A stretch of 33,759 nt of DNA from S012-113 sp965368405 (GCA_965368405.1 CBDUMS010000032.1:1-33759), one strand, 5' to 3'. Positions 16,375 to 25,749 are shown, counted from the stretch's first letter. Translations and numbers: made by a program. Notes: a model not told the origin generated them from the sequence alone.

Positions 16375-17070
16375 ATGAAGCAGGCAATCTATAAGTTTCT
16401 TTTTGTATTGATTTTGCTGTGCACATCCTGTGCCCGATATACCTACACCCAACAGACCTTTAACCTGGAAGAGGCTGTTGATAAGGGAAGTGTTTTGGTT
16501 GAATTAAAAAACGGCAAAAAGTACCGGTTTAAAAATATTATTGAGCAAGATTCGGCATACCGTGGCATAAAAAATGGCTCATATGTTCCTCTGGAAAAGG
16601 AAGATATTAAACATCTAAAATTGGCCTACGGGAAGGTTAATAGTGCTACAATATACTTAAACGATAGGTCAAAACTGAAGGGGTATTTGTACGAGGTTTT
16701 AGATTCGGCCATTGTTCTCTCATTCAAGGATGAAACGGCCGCGCCAATTACCATAAGCGTAAACAATATTCGTAGAATTTATGTACACAAATCAGGAACG
16801 GTTGGCAAGGGTTATGTAATTGGAACCGCAACGGGTATGGGCGTTGGCTTAGTTTTAGGTTCGGTATTTTTGGCTCAGGAAGGATCTGATTTTGGAGTAT
16901 TCTTCCCCTTACTTGCTTTTACCGGGACTTTTGGCATTGCTGGAAGTTTAGTGGGTTTGCTTGGTGGTGCACTTGCCAGTGGCCGGAATTACGACATATT
17001 TGGGAGCGTTAATCTGCTAAATGAAAATAGGGAAGCACTACACGAGCTCAGCTATATTAAAGAAGAATGA
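16375..17070 (+). CDS. Small lipoprotein with glycine-rich C-terminal hairpin
   Basis: A 231-residue protein that I do not recognise. It has a lipoprotein signal (LLCTS-C, Cys19) followed by a segment rich in short charged beta strands (VLVELKNGKKYRFKNI, then KLKGYLYEVLDSAIVLSFKD), which looks like a small beta domain of about 100 residues repeated in pattern: 'V...xNGxKYxFKxI' and 'IYLNDRSKLKGYL'. The C-terminal third contains two glycine-rich hydrophobic stretches (GKGYVIGTATGMGVGLVLGS and FGIAGSLVGLLGGALASG) that could form a glycine-zipper membrane hairpin. It probably sits in the outer or inner membrane as a lipoprotein. The glycine-zipper shape resembles membrane-inserting lipoproteins, but no function is assigned. 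It lies between alaA and the YceI gene with 68 and 74 bases of spacing, so it may have its own transcript. Confidence 0.6.
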   Translation: MKQAIYKFLFVLILLCTSCARYTYTQQTFNLEEAVDKGSVLVELKNGKKYRFKNIIEQDSAYRGIKNGSYVPLEKEDIKHLKLAYGKVNSATIYLNDRSKLKGYLYEVLDSAIVLSFKDETAAPITISVNNIRRIYVHKSGTVGKGYVIGTATGMGVGLVLGSVFLAQEGSDFGVFFPLLAFTGTFGIAGSLVGLLGGALASGRNYDIFGSVNLLNENREALHELSYIKEE

Positions 17071-17090
17071 TCACCCCAGCGTATTATCTG

Positions 17091-17116
17091 TTGAACTTAT
17101 TACTGCGAATAACTTG
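17091..17116 (+). promoter_or_regulatory. Possible promoter of the YceI gene
   Basis: TTG (17091-17093) and TAACTTG (17110-17116) are separated by 16 bases, near the Bacteroidota -33/-7 pattern. The ATG at 17145 follows 28 bases after the second box. The second box lacks one T relative to TAnnTTTG, so the call is tentative. Confidence 0.35.
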
Positions 17117-17144
17117 TTTAGGTAGAACATAAACTACAATCAAC

Positions 17145-17708
17145 ATGAAACAATATCAAAAACTATTAAAAAATTCTACGCTGGCTCTAGCACTTAGCTT
17201 TTTTGCTTTTACGGTTCAAGGGCAAATGATTAACACGGATGCCAGTACAGTTAATTGGACAGGGTATCATCTCGCAAAGTCTTATGAACATGTAGGGCAG
17301 GTAAAGATTAAATCAGGAGAGGTTAAAATGGAAAACGGATCTCTTGTTGGTGGTAAAGTAGTGATTGATATGACTAGTATTAGCAACGAAGACCTTGAAG
17401 GAGATAAGAATACTAAATTGGTGAACCATCTTAAATCTGATGATTTTTTCAATGCAGAGAAATTCCCAGAGGCTATATTAACCCTGAATAAGGTCGCCAA
17501 GTCTGGGGATGGGTACAACGTTTCAGGAGAAATTGAAATTCGTGGCATTAAGCAACCAGTAGAGTTTCAACTAAGCCAATCAGGTAAGGAGTTTAGCGGA
17601 AAATTATCTGTAGACCGAACTAAGCATGAAGTAATGTATGGCTGGACCCTGGAGAATGCCATGCTCGGAAATAACTTTGATCTTGCTTTTAAGATAGTTG
17701 TAGAATAA
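17145..17708 (+). CDS. Secreted YceI-family protein
   Basis: A 187-residue protein with a type I signal peptide (LALALSFFAFTVQGQ) and a complete YceI domain of about 160 residues. Its hallmark segments are 'INTDASTVNWTGYHLAKSYE' (D-x-S-x-V-x-W), 'HVGQVKIKSGEVKMENGSLV', 'VVIDMTSI', 'LVNHLKSDDFFNAEKFPEAI' (LxxHLxSxDFFxxxxxPxA) and 'EIEIRGIKQPVEFQL' (L-x-x-x-G). The domain is a lipocalin-like beta barrel that in characterised members binds polyprenoid (isoprenoid quinone-like) lipids. Periplasmic location follows from the signal. It has the expected length and no damage. Its transcript is closed by a strong hairpin 28 bases after the stop codon, so it is probably monocistronic. Confidence 0.92.
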   Translation: MKQYQKLLKNSTLALALSFFAFTVQGQMINTDASTVNWTGYHLAKSYEHVGQVKIKSGEVKMENGSLVGGKVVIDMTSISNEDLEGDKNTKLVNHLKSDDFFNAEKFPEAILTLNKVAKSGDGYNVSGEIEIRGIKQPVEFQLSQSGKEFSGKLSVDRTKHEVMYGWTLENAMLGNNFDLAFKIVVE

Positions 17709-17735
17709 ACACTATTACTTATTGATCTTCGATTT

Positions 17736-17767
17736 AAGAGGCGTGAACGTATTCGTTCACGCCTCTT
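17736..17767 (+). terminator. 14-bp hairpin terminator after the YceI gene
   Basis: AAGAGGCGTGAACG (17736-17749) pairs perfectly with CGTTCACGCCTCTT (17754-17767) around a 4-base TATT loop. The stem is GC-rich and is followed by T-rich DNA (T, GC, TTT). It is the strongest intrinsic terminator in the window and separates the YceI gene from the permease pair. Confidence 0.85.
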
Positions 17768-17876
17768 TGCTTTATGCAACCATCGCCATACAAATTGCAT
17801 CATTATAGAGGAAAATGTAACTACATGCAGTAATATCTCGTCTTATTCTTAACCCCGCTAAACCAACAACCAACGC

Positions 17877-20243
17877 ATGCTCAAGAATTATATTAAACTC
17901 GCATTCCGAAATCTCGCCAAAAACAAACTGGTGTCCTTCATTAATATTTTTGGCCTGTCAGCTGCTGTGGGAGTATCCATTGTGGTTTTTACCTTCATTC
18001 ATTTTGAGTATAACGCCGACGGTTTTCATGAGAATAGAGAAGCCATATACCTGGTAGGAAATACCGTAGAGCGCGATGGCACTGAGCAGGTTTGGGGGGA
18101 TTCACCTACACCCATTGGCGCCATGCTTCGACAAGATTATCCACAGCTAAAATATGTGGTGAGGATTGCAAATAAGAGCATGGTGTTTAAATACGAGGAT
18201 CAGGTTTTTACAGAATACACCCGATTTGTTGATCCGGAGTTTATGAAGATGTTCACTTTTCCTGTCAAATACGGGAATATTGATGCGCTGGAGGATAAGT
18301 CTAGAATAATAATAAGCAGCAACTTAGCCGAAAAATATTTTGGCGACGAGAACCCAGTTGGTGAGCAAGTAACCTTGAACTACGGTCCTGACAAAGTACG
18401 ATCTTATATTGTTGGCGCAGTTGCAGAACCATTTGATAAAATGGCAAGTTTTAACTTCTCGGTCCTTTCGCACTGGGATAACAAAGAGGCGCTGTTTCCA
18501 GATGAAGAGTCGACCAACTGGAGTAGTTTTATAACAGCAACATTTATCCAATTTAATGACCCAGCCGATATTGCGACGATTGAAAACGGAATGGCAAAAT
18601 ACATTACCCTCCAGAATGCCGTTGAAGAAGATTGGCCGGCTAAGGCATACCCACTGCATCCTTTCGCTACCTTGTCGCTAGATTCTTACATGATATTGGG
18701 CGACTTAGCCAATGGTAGTGAGCCTACAGGAAGAATTGTATTAACTACAATTGCCTTATTTATTCTGGTTATAGCTTGTTTTAATTTCATGAATATTTCC
18801 ATCGTTTCGGCATCGAAACGACTGAAGGAAATCGGGCTTCGTAAATCTATTGGCGGGGTAAAAAGTCAACTGGTTTGGCAATTTTTATTAGAAAACATGT
18901 TACTAACCGTATTGTCCTTAATTATAGGCACATTATTGGGTAAATTTTTATTTGTACCATGGATGGACAACCTTTTCGGAATGGGCATTGAATTTAACCT
19001 TACCGAGGGAATAGAAATTTGGTTGTTCTATTTAGGAATGCTACTCCTCCTTGGGTTTGCCTCTGGAGCATATCCGGCGTTTTACATTTCCTCGTTTAAG
19101 CCGATAGATATTTTTGGAGGGAGGCTGAAAATTGCCGGGAAAAACCGATTTACCAAGGGTTTCCTCACCTTTCAGTTTATTCTCTCCCTCATTGCAATCG
19201 TTAGTGGTATTGTGTTTATGCAAAATGTAGACTATCAAAAAGATAGAGATTGGGGCTACGATCAGGATCAACTTTATGTTTTACAGGTGCCCGATGGGGA
19301 GTCATACCGAATGATGAAAAATGTTGTGGCTCAAAACCCTAATGTGGTTTCTGTAACAGGTTCGACGAATCATGTAGGGAGGTCTTTTGCCTTAGCCGTA
19401 ATTGACAAGGACGATAAAAAATTTGAGGTGCGACGTCTTGACGTTGGACCGGATTACATAGAATCGATGGGTTTGCGCTTAATTGAAGGAAGAACGTTTG
19501 ATGAAAACCTGAAAACAGACGAACAGTCGGTAATTGTAAATGAGACCTTCGTTAAAAATATTGGCTGGGATCAGATTATTGATAATACCTTCACTTTTGA
19601 TAGTACGGAATATTCTATTATTGGGATAGTAGAGGATTACCATTATGCCTCTTTCTGGAATCAAATTGAGCCGGCCATGTTACGCCTTGTCCCGGATGAG
19701 GACTTTAGGTTTGTGCTTGCTGAAATATCAGGTGGAACAGCGGTAGAAACAACGGCCTACTTTGAGCAGACTTGGAAGGAGCAGCTACCCGATATACCGT
19801 TCAATGGATACTTTCAAGACACCGTTTTCGACAATTATTTTAACCAGATTTCCGGGCATACCAAACTTATCGGGTTCTCAGCGAGCCTTGCTATTGTACT
19901 TAGTTGTTTAGGGCTGTTCGGCCTCGTTTCGTTGAATGTTACGGCCAAAAAGAAAGACTTTAGTATTCGTAAGGTACTAGGCGCCGGGAATCTTGAGATG
20001 GCCAAAGGAGTTAATCAACAGTATATCTGGATTCTTGTTATTGCGACAATTATTGGCGCTCCGCTTAGCTATTTTGTAATGGTAGCTTTCCTCGACTCGG
20101 TATATGAATACCATGTTCCAGTAACAATCTCAAGTATAGCAATTGGTGTGGTACTAATTTTTATCATTGCTTTCACTACCGTTTCATCGTTGGTAGTTCA
20201 GGTTATAAATGATAATCCTGTAGACGCTTTACGCACGGAGTAG
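17877..20243 (+). CDS. MacB/FtsX-type ABC transporter permease (second paralogue)
   Basis: A 788-residue permease with the same duplicated layout as the minus-strand gene at 12466. N-terminal MLKNYIKLAFRNLAKNKLVS leads into the first helix (about 20-42) and a large periplasmic domain to about residue 280. The first FtsX core carries SASKRLKEIGLRKSIGGVKS near residue 320. A second periplasmic domain follows, and a second core carries KKKDFSIRKVLGAGN near 700. The end is NPVDALRTE. The second signature (KDFSIRKVLG) departs slightly from KEIGIRKVLG. No ATPase gene is adjacent, so the partner must be encoded elsewhere or shared. It is followed 118 bases later by a third paralogue of exactly the same length, and the two may be co-transcribed, although an AT-rich hairpin lies between. 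The substrate is unknown; antimicrobial efflux, lipoprotein handling and cell-envelope signalling are the usual roles. Confidence 0.9.
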   Translation: MLKNYIKLAFRNLAKNKLVSFINIFGLSAAVGVSIVVFTFIHFEYNADGFHENREAIYLVGNTVERDGTEQVWGDSPTPIGAMLRQDYPQLKYVVRIANKSMVFKYEDQVFTEYTRFVDPEFMKMFTFPVKYGNIDALEDKSRIIISSNLAEKYFGDENPVGEQVTLNYGPDKVRSYIVGAVAEPFDKMASFNFSVLSHWDNKEALFPDEESTNWSSFITATFIQFNDPADIATIENGMAKYITLQNAVEEDWPAKAYPLHPFATLSLDSYMILGDLANGSEPTGRIVLTTIALFILVIACFNFMNISIVSASKRLKEIGLRKSIGGVKSQLVWQFLLENMLLTVLSLIIGTLLGKFLFVPWMDNLFGMGIEFNLTEGIEIWLFYLGMLLLLGFASGAYPAFYISSFKPIDIFGGRLKIAGKNRFTKGFLTFQFILSLIAIVSGIVFMQNVDYQKDRDWGYDQDQLYVLQVPDGESYRMMKNVVAQNPNVVSVTGSTNHVGRSFALAVIDKDDKKFEVRRLDVGPDYIESMGLRLIEGRTFDENLKTDEQSVIVNETFVKNIGWDQIIDNTFTFDSTEYSIIGIVEDYHYASFWNQIEPAMLRLVPDEDFRFVLAEISGGTAVETTAYFEQTWKEQLPDIPFNGYFQDTVFDNYFNQISGHTKLIGFSASLAIVLSCLGLFGLVSLNVTAKKKDFSIRKVLGAGNLEMAKGVNQQYIWILVIATIIGAPLSYFVMVAFLDSVYEYHVPVTISSIAIGVVLIFIIAFTTVSSLVVQVINDNPVDALRTE

Positions 20244-20361
20244 AGGATTTACTTCAAACGTTTTTTGAGTGGTTATGAAAAAAATTGAAGCACAACTGCA
20301 ACTTTTTTTCATTTCAACAGTCTACTTATAGATACCTAACTGGATTTAACTCAAAATAGCT

Positions 20362-22728
20362 ATGGTCAAAAACTATTTTAAAACAGCACTGCGGTCTTTT
20401 TTAAAACAAAAAAGCTATACAATTATTAATATTTCCGGACTCACAGTTGGAATTATATCCAGCTTATTAATCCTCTTGTGGATCCAGGACGAAGTAGAAA
20501 AAGACCAGTTTCATCAGTACGACACTCAGCTTTATCAGGTGATGCGCTATATGTCGGTAGATGGAGAAACTTTAACGACAACATCTATTCCTAAACCGCT
20601 TGCTGAGACACTTGAAGCAGAATATCCAGAGGTTGAGCATGCCGAGCTAGTTAGCTGGGAAGAAGAACTGCTCTTCCAGCTCGATGATCAATTTTCAAGA
20701 GAGGCAGGCCGCTATGCGGGTGCTGCTTTTTTTGAAATTCTTAGTTATCCTTTGTTAGTCGGCGATCCTGAAACCGTACTCGATGATATGTATTCGGTTG
20801 TAATATCAGAGGATGTAGCTGTTAGATTCTTTGGAAACGATTGGCGCACCAGGCAAGATGTTATTGGCTCTACCTTTAAAGTAGACAATACCGATTTATT
20901 TAAACTCACAGGAGTATTTGAAAACGTCAAAGGAAACTCATCTTTCGATTTCGATTATATCTTACCCATCGATTATTTTATTGATAACAACTCTTGGGTT
21001 GAAAGCTGGGGGAATAACGGCCTTCGAATGGTTGTAAAGCTAAAAGAGGGCAGCCACGATATGGAAGGGCTTAAGCTAAGAATGCTTGAGGAAATTAACT
21101 CCCATGATATAGGCTATGATTCAAGAGCTTTCTTACAGCCTTATTCTGAACGATATCTTTATTCAAATTATGAAGAAGGAAAGTTAGTTGGAGGCCGTAT
21201 CGATTACGTTAAGATCTTTTTTATTGTGGCAATATTTATCCTAATTATTGCCAGCATCAATTTTATGAACCTGGCAACAGCACGATCTACTATGCGTGCC
21301 AAGGAGATCGGTGTTCGCAAGGTTTTAGGAGCACAGCAGGGATCGCTACGCACGCAGTTTATGATTGAGTCTGTGATAATAACTTTATTTGCTACTGTAT
21401 TATCCATTGGATTAATCCACTTGATCCTGCCTGTTTTTAATACGCTAACTGAAAAACAAATAGCAATAGACTTTGGTAGTGCAAGTTTTTGGTTGATAAC
21501 TGGAGGGATTGCCATTTTTACCGGTTTACTATCGGGAAGTTATCCGGCATTTTTCCTTTCGTCGCTTAAGATATTGAGTGTAATTAAAGGAACCCTGAAG
21601 CATACAAGGAGCGCTACGATGTTCCGCAAAGGATTGGTGGTTTTTCAGTTTTCATTATCAATCTTGCTTATTATCGCTACGCTCACGGTTTATCGTCAGA
21701 TAAACTATATCATGACTAAAAACTTAGGATTGAATAAGGAAAATGTCCTCTACACCTATCAGGAAGGCGCATTGCGCGATAATTACGAGACTTTTAAAAA
21801 TCGAGTTCTTGCCATTCCAGAAGTTAGTCATGCAAGCAGATCGAGTCAAAACCCTTTATCGGCCGGCAGCGACACCTTTGGCATTGAGTGGGAGGGTAAG
21901 GATCCTGAGATGAGGGTTCTATTTAATATAATTAATGCCGACCACGACTGGGTAGAAACCATGGGAGCGGAAATAGTCGGGGGACGAGGTTATAATGCCG
22001 ACTTTCCGTTTGACACCGCAAGCTATATTGTAAATGAAAAGGCCGCAGAAATAATGGGAATGGAGGACCCCGTAGGTATGCCACTAACGGTTTGGGGGAG
22101 ATCGGGTACGATTGTGGGCGTCGTTAAAGACTTTCATATGCGATCGATGTACCAAGAAATGGCTCCGCTAGTTTTGCGCTTCGAACCATCAGAAACCTGG
22201 ATGAGCTTTATTCGAATTAATGACGATGTTCCTGCTGCTCTAAAAGCAATAGAAGCCATAAATAATGAAATGAACCCGGGCTTTCCATTCGATTATGAAT
22301 TTCTTTCTGAGAGTTACAAAGCAGACTATCAAAGCGAAATGGTAATAGGGACACTGTCAAATTATTTTTCAGCGATCGCCATTTTTATCTCTTGTCTTGG
22401 GTTGCTGGGCTTGGCATCGTATACGGTTAATCAGCGCACCAAAGAAATCGGTATAAGAAAAGTATTGGGTGCTTCCACAAGCAGGCTAGTCGTTATGCTT
22501 TCTAAAGATTTCACCTTACTGATCATCATATCCTTCCTAATTGCATCGCCTATTGCATGGTATTACTCCGATCAATGGCTCGACAGGTTTGTTTACCATA
22601 TCGACCTCGATTATGTGATCTTTGCAATTGCAGGACTGGGCGCATTGATTACAGCGGCACTTACAGTTGGAATAAAGGCGGCACAAGCAGCCGTAGCTAA
22701 CCCGGCAAACTCATTAAGAGACGAGTAG
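20362..22728 (+). CDS. MacB/FtsX-type ABC transporter permease (third paralogue)
   Basis: A 788-residue permease with two MacB periplasmic domains and two FtsX cores. It starts MVKNYFKTALRSFLKQKSYT, with the first helix at about 20-43. FtsX signatures are RAKEIGVRKVLGAQQGSL near residue 315 and RTKEIGIRKVLGASTSRLVV near 695. The C-terminus is NPANSLRDE. The periplasmic regions differ clearly from the second paralogue (for example YSERYLYSNYEEGKLVGGRI before the first core), so the pair is an old duplication or independently acquired paralogues, and not a recent copy. No ATPase is encoded beside it. The downstream gene, 68 bases later, is a one-pass membrane protein that may belong to the same transcript. 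The substrate cannot be inferred. Confidence 0.9.
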   Translation: MVKNYFKTALRSFLKQKSYTIINISGLTVGIISSLLILLWIQDEVEKDQFHQYDTQLYQVMRYMSVDGETLTTTSIPKPLAETLEAEYPEVEHAELVSWEEELLFQLDDQFSREAGRYAGAAFFEILSYPLLVGDPETVLDDMYSVVISEDVAVRFFGNDWRTRQDVIGSTFKVDNTDLFKLTGVFENVKGNSSFDFDYILPIDYFIDNNSWVESWGNNGLRMVVKLKEGSHDMEGLKLRMLEEINSHDIGYDSRAFLQPYSERYLYSNYEEGKLVGGRIDYVKIFFIVAIFILIIASINFMNLATARSTMRAKEIGVRKVLGAQQGSLRTQFMIESVIITLFATVLSIGLIHLILPVFNTLTEKQIAIDFGSASFWLITGGIAIFTGLLSGSYPAFFLSSLKILSVIKGTLKHTRSATMFRKGLVVFQFSLSILLIIATLTVYRQINYIMTKNLGLNKENVLYTYQEGALRDNYETFKNRVLAIPEVSHASRSSQNPLSAGSDTFGIEWEGKDPEMRVLFNIINADHDWVETMGAEIVGGRGYNADFPFDTASYIVNEKAAEIMGMEDPVGMPLTVWGRSGTIVGVVKDFHMRSMYQEMAPLVLRFEPSETWMSFIRINDDVPAALKAIEAINNEMNPGFPFDYEFLSESYKADYQSEMVIGTLSNYFSAIAIFISCLGLLGLASYTVNQRTKEIGIRKVLGASTSRLVVMLSKDFTLLIIISFLIASPIAWYYSDQWLDRFVYHIDLDYVIFAIAGLGALITAALTVGIKAAQAAVANPANSLRDE

Positions 22729-22796
22729 GCCTGTGAATACTAGGTGCCAAAAAAGGAGTATTTTGTATTTATCGCAAAACATCATTTCTTTACAAA

Positions 22797-23414
22797 ATGC
22801 GTAATAAGCTTAAATGGCTCTTTAACAGCAGAAGTTTAGAGTACATCATTCAATTACTTATTGTAATGGTGGGCGTCTTTTTAGGAATGCTTGTGTCAGA
22901 CTGGAAGGCTACACAGAACCTAAACAAAAGCCGAAATCAAATTCTATTAAGTATTAAGTCTGAAATAGAGTCAAACCGCGAAATAATCATTAAATCAGAT
23001 GAAAAACTTTCGCCATTTTTTACTTCACTGGATAGTATAAGACAATATCACACGCCCGCTCTGGTTGCTGAATTTTTTTATGATCGACCCTTTAATGAGC
23101 GTCTGCCAAACTGGACAGGCATTGGCGGACAAAAATTATCTGGAGCTATGTTTGAAACGGCTAAATACAGCAATGTAATTCCTGGAATGGATGTGAAACT
23201 ACTTGAACAGCTGGCTAAAATCTACAATCTTCAAGAAGATGCTAATGAGTTGCGAGCCACCTTCCTCGATCAATTTCTCGCCATTAACTCTGAGACTAAA
23301 TATTCCGATGTATTACGTTTGGTTAGCAGAATCCGACAGGAACTGGGCGGAATTAACTACATCCTCTTGAATGAATACAATCAGGTCCTTACCATGATTG
23401 GACCGAATGAATAG
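22797..23414 (+). CDS. One-pass membrane protein, DUF6090-like
   Basis: A 205-residue protein. It has a short basic N-terminus (MRNKLKWLFNSR), one membrane helix at about residues 15-33 (IIQLLIVMVGVFLGMLVSDW) and a helical C-terminal part of about 165 residues. The sequence right after the helix, 'DWKATQNLNKSRNQILLSIK' with 'EIESNREII', follows the pattern of a common Bacteroidota group of membrane-anchored helical proteins (DUF6090-like: '(E/I)xxLVxxGIxIALxxNxWxE...L..I..El..N'). No catalytic motif is seen. By the positive-inside rule most of the protein is periplasmic. The family's role is not known to me. A TATTTTG box at 22759-22765 lies 31 bases before the ATG, which favours its own promoter. 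It precedes a bestrophin gene by 80 bases. Confidence 0.5.
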   Translation: MRNKLKWLFNSRSLEYIIQLLIVMVGVFLGMLVSDWKATQNLNKSRNQILLSIKSEIESNREIIIKSDEKLSPFFTSLDSIRQYHTPALVAEFFYDRPFNERLPNWTGIGGQKLSGAMFETAKYSNVIPGMDVKLLEQLAKIYNLQEDANELRATFLDQFLAINSETKYSDVLRLVSRIRQELGGINYILLNEYNQVLTMIGPNE

Positions 23415-23494
23415 TAGCCTTAATCGGGGCGATTAGTGGTGCGATATTAGAATTGGATCATCGCTTGAATTACCTAAAAACCTCAAAATAATGT

Positions 23495-24385
23495 ATGTTT
23501 GGGCCCATGCGCAAATACGATCCCAAATTATGGCTAAGTATGATCTTTCATACCTACAGCCGTCAGATTATTAAGCGATTAATGCCGTCCTTGATTTTTA
23601 TGGGCATTTATACCGCTCTGGTATGCTATATCGCTATTGACATCTATAATCTGCCCTTCAAAAGCACCACACAGGTACATTCCATTTTAGGGATTGTATT
23701 GGGTCTCTTCCTGGTATTTAGGATGAACTCAGCCTACGAACGTTGGTGGGAAGGTCGCTCGCGATGGGGTCTTATGGTTAATGAATCACGAAACCTATCC
23801 CAAAAACTAAGCGCAATATTGGCAGCGGACGATAAAGAAAACCGCAACTTTTTTGCAGTTATGCTTCCCAATTTTCCTTATGCATTAAAAGAACACTTAA
23901 GGGATGGAGTAATCTTCGATGAAATTGAGGATCCTGGCAATGGAGTTAAAGCCATTTTAGAAAAGGCCAACAACGTACCGAACGTTATTTTATCGTTATT
24001 GTATAAGCGTATTACTAAATTATTAAATGAAGATAAAATTACGGGTCAGCAACTGATAGTGCTCGACACCGAGCTGCATAATTACGCCAGTATTCAAGGA
24101 GCATGCGAACGAATAAAGAACACCCCTATTCCGTATTCCTATAGCATGTATATCAAGAAGTTCATCTTCACATTTGTTATTACACTACCTTTTGGCTTCG
24201 TAACAACCTTCTCTTATTTCACCATCCCAATAGTCTTACTCCTTTTTTACATCCTGGTGAGTATCGAACTCATTGCTGAAGAAATTGAAGATCCATTTGG
24301 TCGGGATATTAACGATTTACCCACCGATTCCCTGGCGTTGAAAATTAGAACAGACGTTAGAGAGATATTTGCATTGAATAATTAG
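23495..24385 (+). CDS. Bestrophin-type anion channel protein
   Basis: A 296-residue membrane protein of the bestrophin/UPF0187 family. The hallmark FRMNSAYERWWEGRSRWGLM (about residues 75-95) follows the second membrane helix, and membrane segments lie at about 33-50, 60-77, 220-240 and 243-262. The C-terminal part ends with EEIEDPFGRDINDLPTD, the family's conserved acidic loop. In eukaryotes this region binds calcium; bacterial homologues such as KpBest form pentameric channels and may conduct cations or anions. The length (about 300) is that of bacterial members. The first ATG (23495) and an in-frame ATG at 23507 (MRKYDPK) are both possible starts; many homologues begin near the second. No adjacent gene suggests the physiological ion. 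Confidence 0.9.
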   Translation: MFGPMRKYDPKLWLSMIFHTYSRQIIKRLMPSLIFMGIYTALVCYIAIDIYNLPFKSTTQVHSILGIVLGLFLVFRMNSAYERWWEGRSRWGLMVNESRNLSQKLSAILAADDKENRNFFAVMLPNFPYALKEHLRDGVIFDEIEDPGNGVKAILEKANNVPNVILSLLYKRITKLLNEDKITGQQLIVLDTELHNYASIQGACERIKNTPIPYSYSMYIKKFIFTFVITLPFGFVTTFSYFTIPIVLLLFYILVSIELIAEEIEDPFGRDINDLPTDSLALKIRTDVREIFALNN

Positions 24386-24452
24386 ATTTCATTCACAAGC
24401 ACCATTTTTTCTACTATATTGGCTCGGGGTTTATTCACCAAAACGTAATACT

Positions 24453-25445
24453 TTGTATATAAAAAGAACTTTTCTTTCAGTCCAATCCTGCTTTATAGCC
24501 TTATTAGTCCTTGCTGTTCTTTCTTGCCAGACCAAGAATTCTGATCAAGAATCTTCAGTTGAAGATGAGGCTAATGCCTCCTTGGAGTCATTTGGTTTGC
24601 AGGCAGCTAATGTTTTTTTGTATTATCAGGATTTAGATAGTGCTACCCAATTTTATACAGGGACCCTTGGCTTAGAATTAGTTTCAGATCATGGCATGGC
24701 GAAAATTATTCGCGTAGCGGAGCGATCTTATATCACCTTGGTCGATGCCTCCGTTGGAATGCATACAGCAACTGAACCAAAAACAGTTGCCATCGCTTTA
24801 ATTACGGATCAGCTTGATGAATGGTATACTTATTTAACAACTATCGGTGTCGCGATGAAGTATGATTTCAAACCAAAAGAAGGAAGCGCTCATGATGGTT
24901 TTGTTATTACAGACCCGGAAGGATACTTGCTCGAGTTTGAACGATTTAATCCACATGAAGAAAACACCAACTTTATGCCTTATCTGGAGAAAGCCAAAAC
25001 CTATGTGGGATCTACCGGCGATATCCAACGTGAAATGTTGGGCTTCAAGGCAACTGTAACCTGGCTTTATTATCACGATATTCTCGAGGCACAAGATTTT
25101 TATGAAGACAGCTTAGGTTTTGAATTTGTGGCGGACCAAGGGTGGACAAAAATTCTTCGCATAACCGATTCGGCCTTTCTAGGCTTAGTAGATCAAAGTA
25201 GAGGAATGCATAAATTCACAGAAGAGAAGGCGGTGAATTTGTCTTTTATCCTTAGCGAACTCGATGATTGGCATCAAGTGGTAGTAGAAAATAAGCTATT
25301 CCCATTAAGATCGGATTCTATAACCGCAGGGCCCGATAACCGGCACCGTGAGTTTATTGGCTTTGACCCAGGGCGCTATTATTTAGAGTTTGACCAGTTC
25401 AATGCTCATCCCTTAAACGAGAAATTATTAAACTATTTAAAATAG
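24453..25445 (+). CDS. Lipoprotein with two VOC (glyoxalase-fold) domains
   Basis: A 330-residue protein starting with TTG at 24453. No ATG or GTG precedes the signal peptide in frame, and this start gives a good lipoprotein signal (LLVLAVLS-C). The mature part holds two vicinal-oxygen-chelate domains of about 115 residues each. The first runs from about 50 ('VFLYYQDLDSATQFYTGTLG') to the strand GYLLEFERFNPH, and the second from about 205 ('WLYYHDILEAQDFYEDSLGF') to YYLEFDQFNAH. Each ends with the conserved LEF strand carrying the usual metal-ligand Glu. The other metal ligands of glyoxalase I or dioxygenases are not all visible, so the reaction is unknown. The upstream end of its reading frame overlaps a TACTTTG box, so start and promoter deserve checking. 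Five bases separate it from the pterin dehydratase gene. Confidence 0.7.
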   Translation: MYIKRTFLSVQSCFIALLVLAVLSCQTKNSDQESSVEDEANASLESFGLQAANVFLYYQDLDSATQFYTGTLGLELVSDHGMAKIIRVAERSYITLVDASVGMHTATEPKTVAIALITDQLDEWYTYLTTIGVAMKYDFKPKEGSAHDGFVITDPEGYLLEFERFNPHEENTNFMPYLEKAKTYVGSTGDIQREMLGFKATVTWLYYHDILEAQDFYEDSLGFEFVADQGWTKILRITDSAFLGLVDQSRGMHKFTEEKAVNLSFILSELDDWHQVVVENKLFPLRSDSITAGPDNRHREFIGFDPGRYYLEFDQFNAHPLNEKLLNYLK

Positions 25446-25450
25446 GCTAA

Positions 25451-25744
25451 ATGGAAAAACTAACGCAAGATCAAATCGAACAGCAGCTTGGTACATTGCA
25501 CGAATCCTGGGAGCAAGCCGGAGACTTTATTACTCGGACCTTAGAATTTAAAGATTTTATTGCAGCATTTAGTTTTATGACAACCGTAGCTATTCATGCT
25601 GAAAAGCTTAATCATCATCCAAACTGGGAGAATGTCTATAACAAAGTAATTATTAGCTTATCTACCCACGATGTTGGTGGTCTATCTGAACTAGACTTTA
25701 AGCTTGCAAAAAAGATTGATGCGGCCTATGCCAATTTTAATTAA
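25451..25744 (+). CDS. phhB: 4a-hydroxytetrahydrobiopterin dehydratase (PCD/DCoH)
   Basis: A 97-residue protein that matches pterin-4a-carbinolamine dehydratase over its full length. It holds the active-site motif Glu51-x3-His55-His56-Pro57-x-Trp59 (EKLNHHPNWENVYNKV) and STHDVGGLSELD at 71-82, which supplies His73 and Asp74. The enzyme dehydrates 4a-hydroxytetrahydrobiopterin, regenerating the cofactor of phenylalanine hydroxylase and other aromatic hydroxylases. In some bacteria it also recycles other pterins. Phenylalanine hydroxylase itself is not in the window. The gene lies in a tight operon with 5 bases to each neighbour, between a VOC lipoprotein and a secreted esterase, so the partners do not explain a pterin-related role. 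The protein is cytoplasmic. Confidence 0.93.
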   Translation: MEKLTQDQIEQQLGTLHESWEQAGDFITRTLEFKDFIAAFSFMTTVAIHAEKLNHHPNWENVYNKVIISLSTHDVGGLSELDFKLAKKIDAAYANFN

Positions 25745-25749
25745 TAGCT

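Noticed and set aside
20275..20312. ATGAAAAAAATTG...CAACTTTTTTTCAT hairpin between the two tandem permeases
   Set aside because: The stem is almost only A-T pairs with a bulge, so it may be chance in an AT-rich spacer; a weak terminator cannot be excluded.
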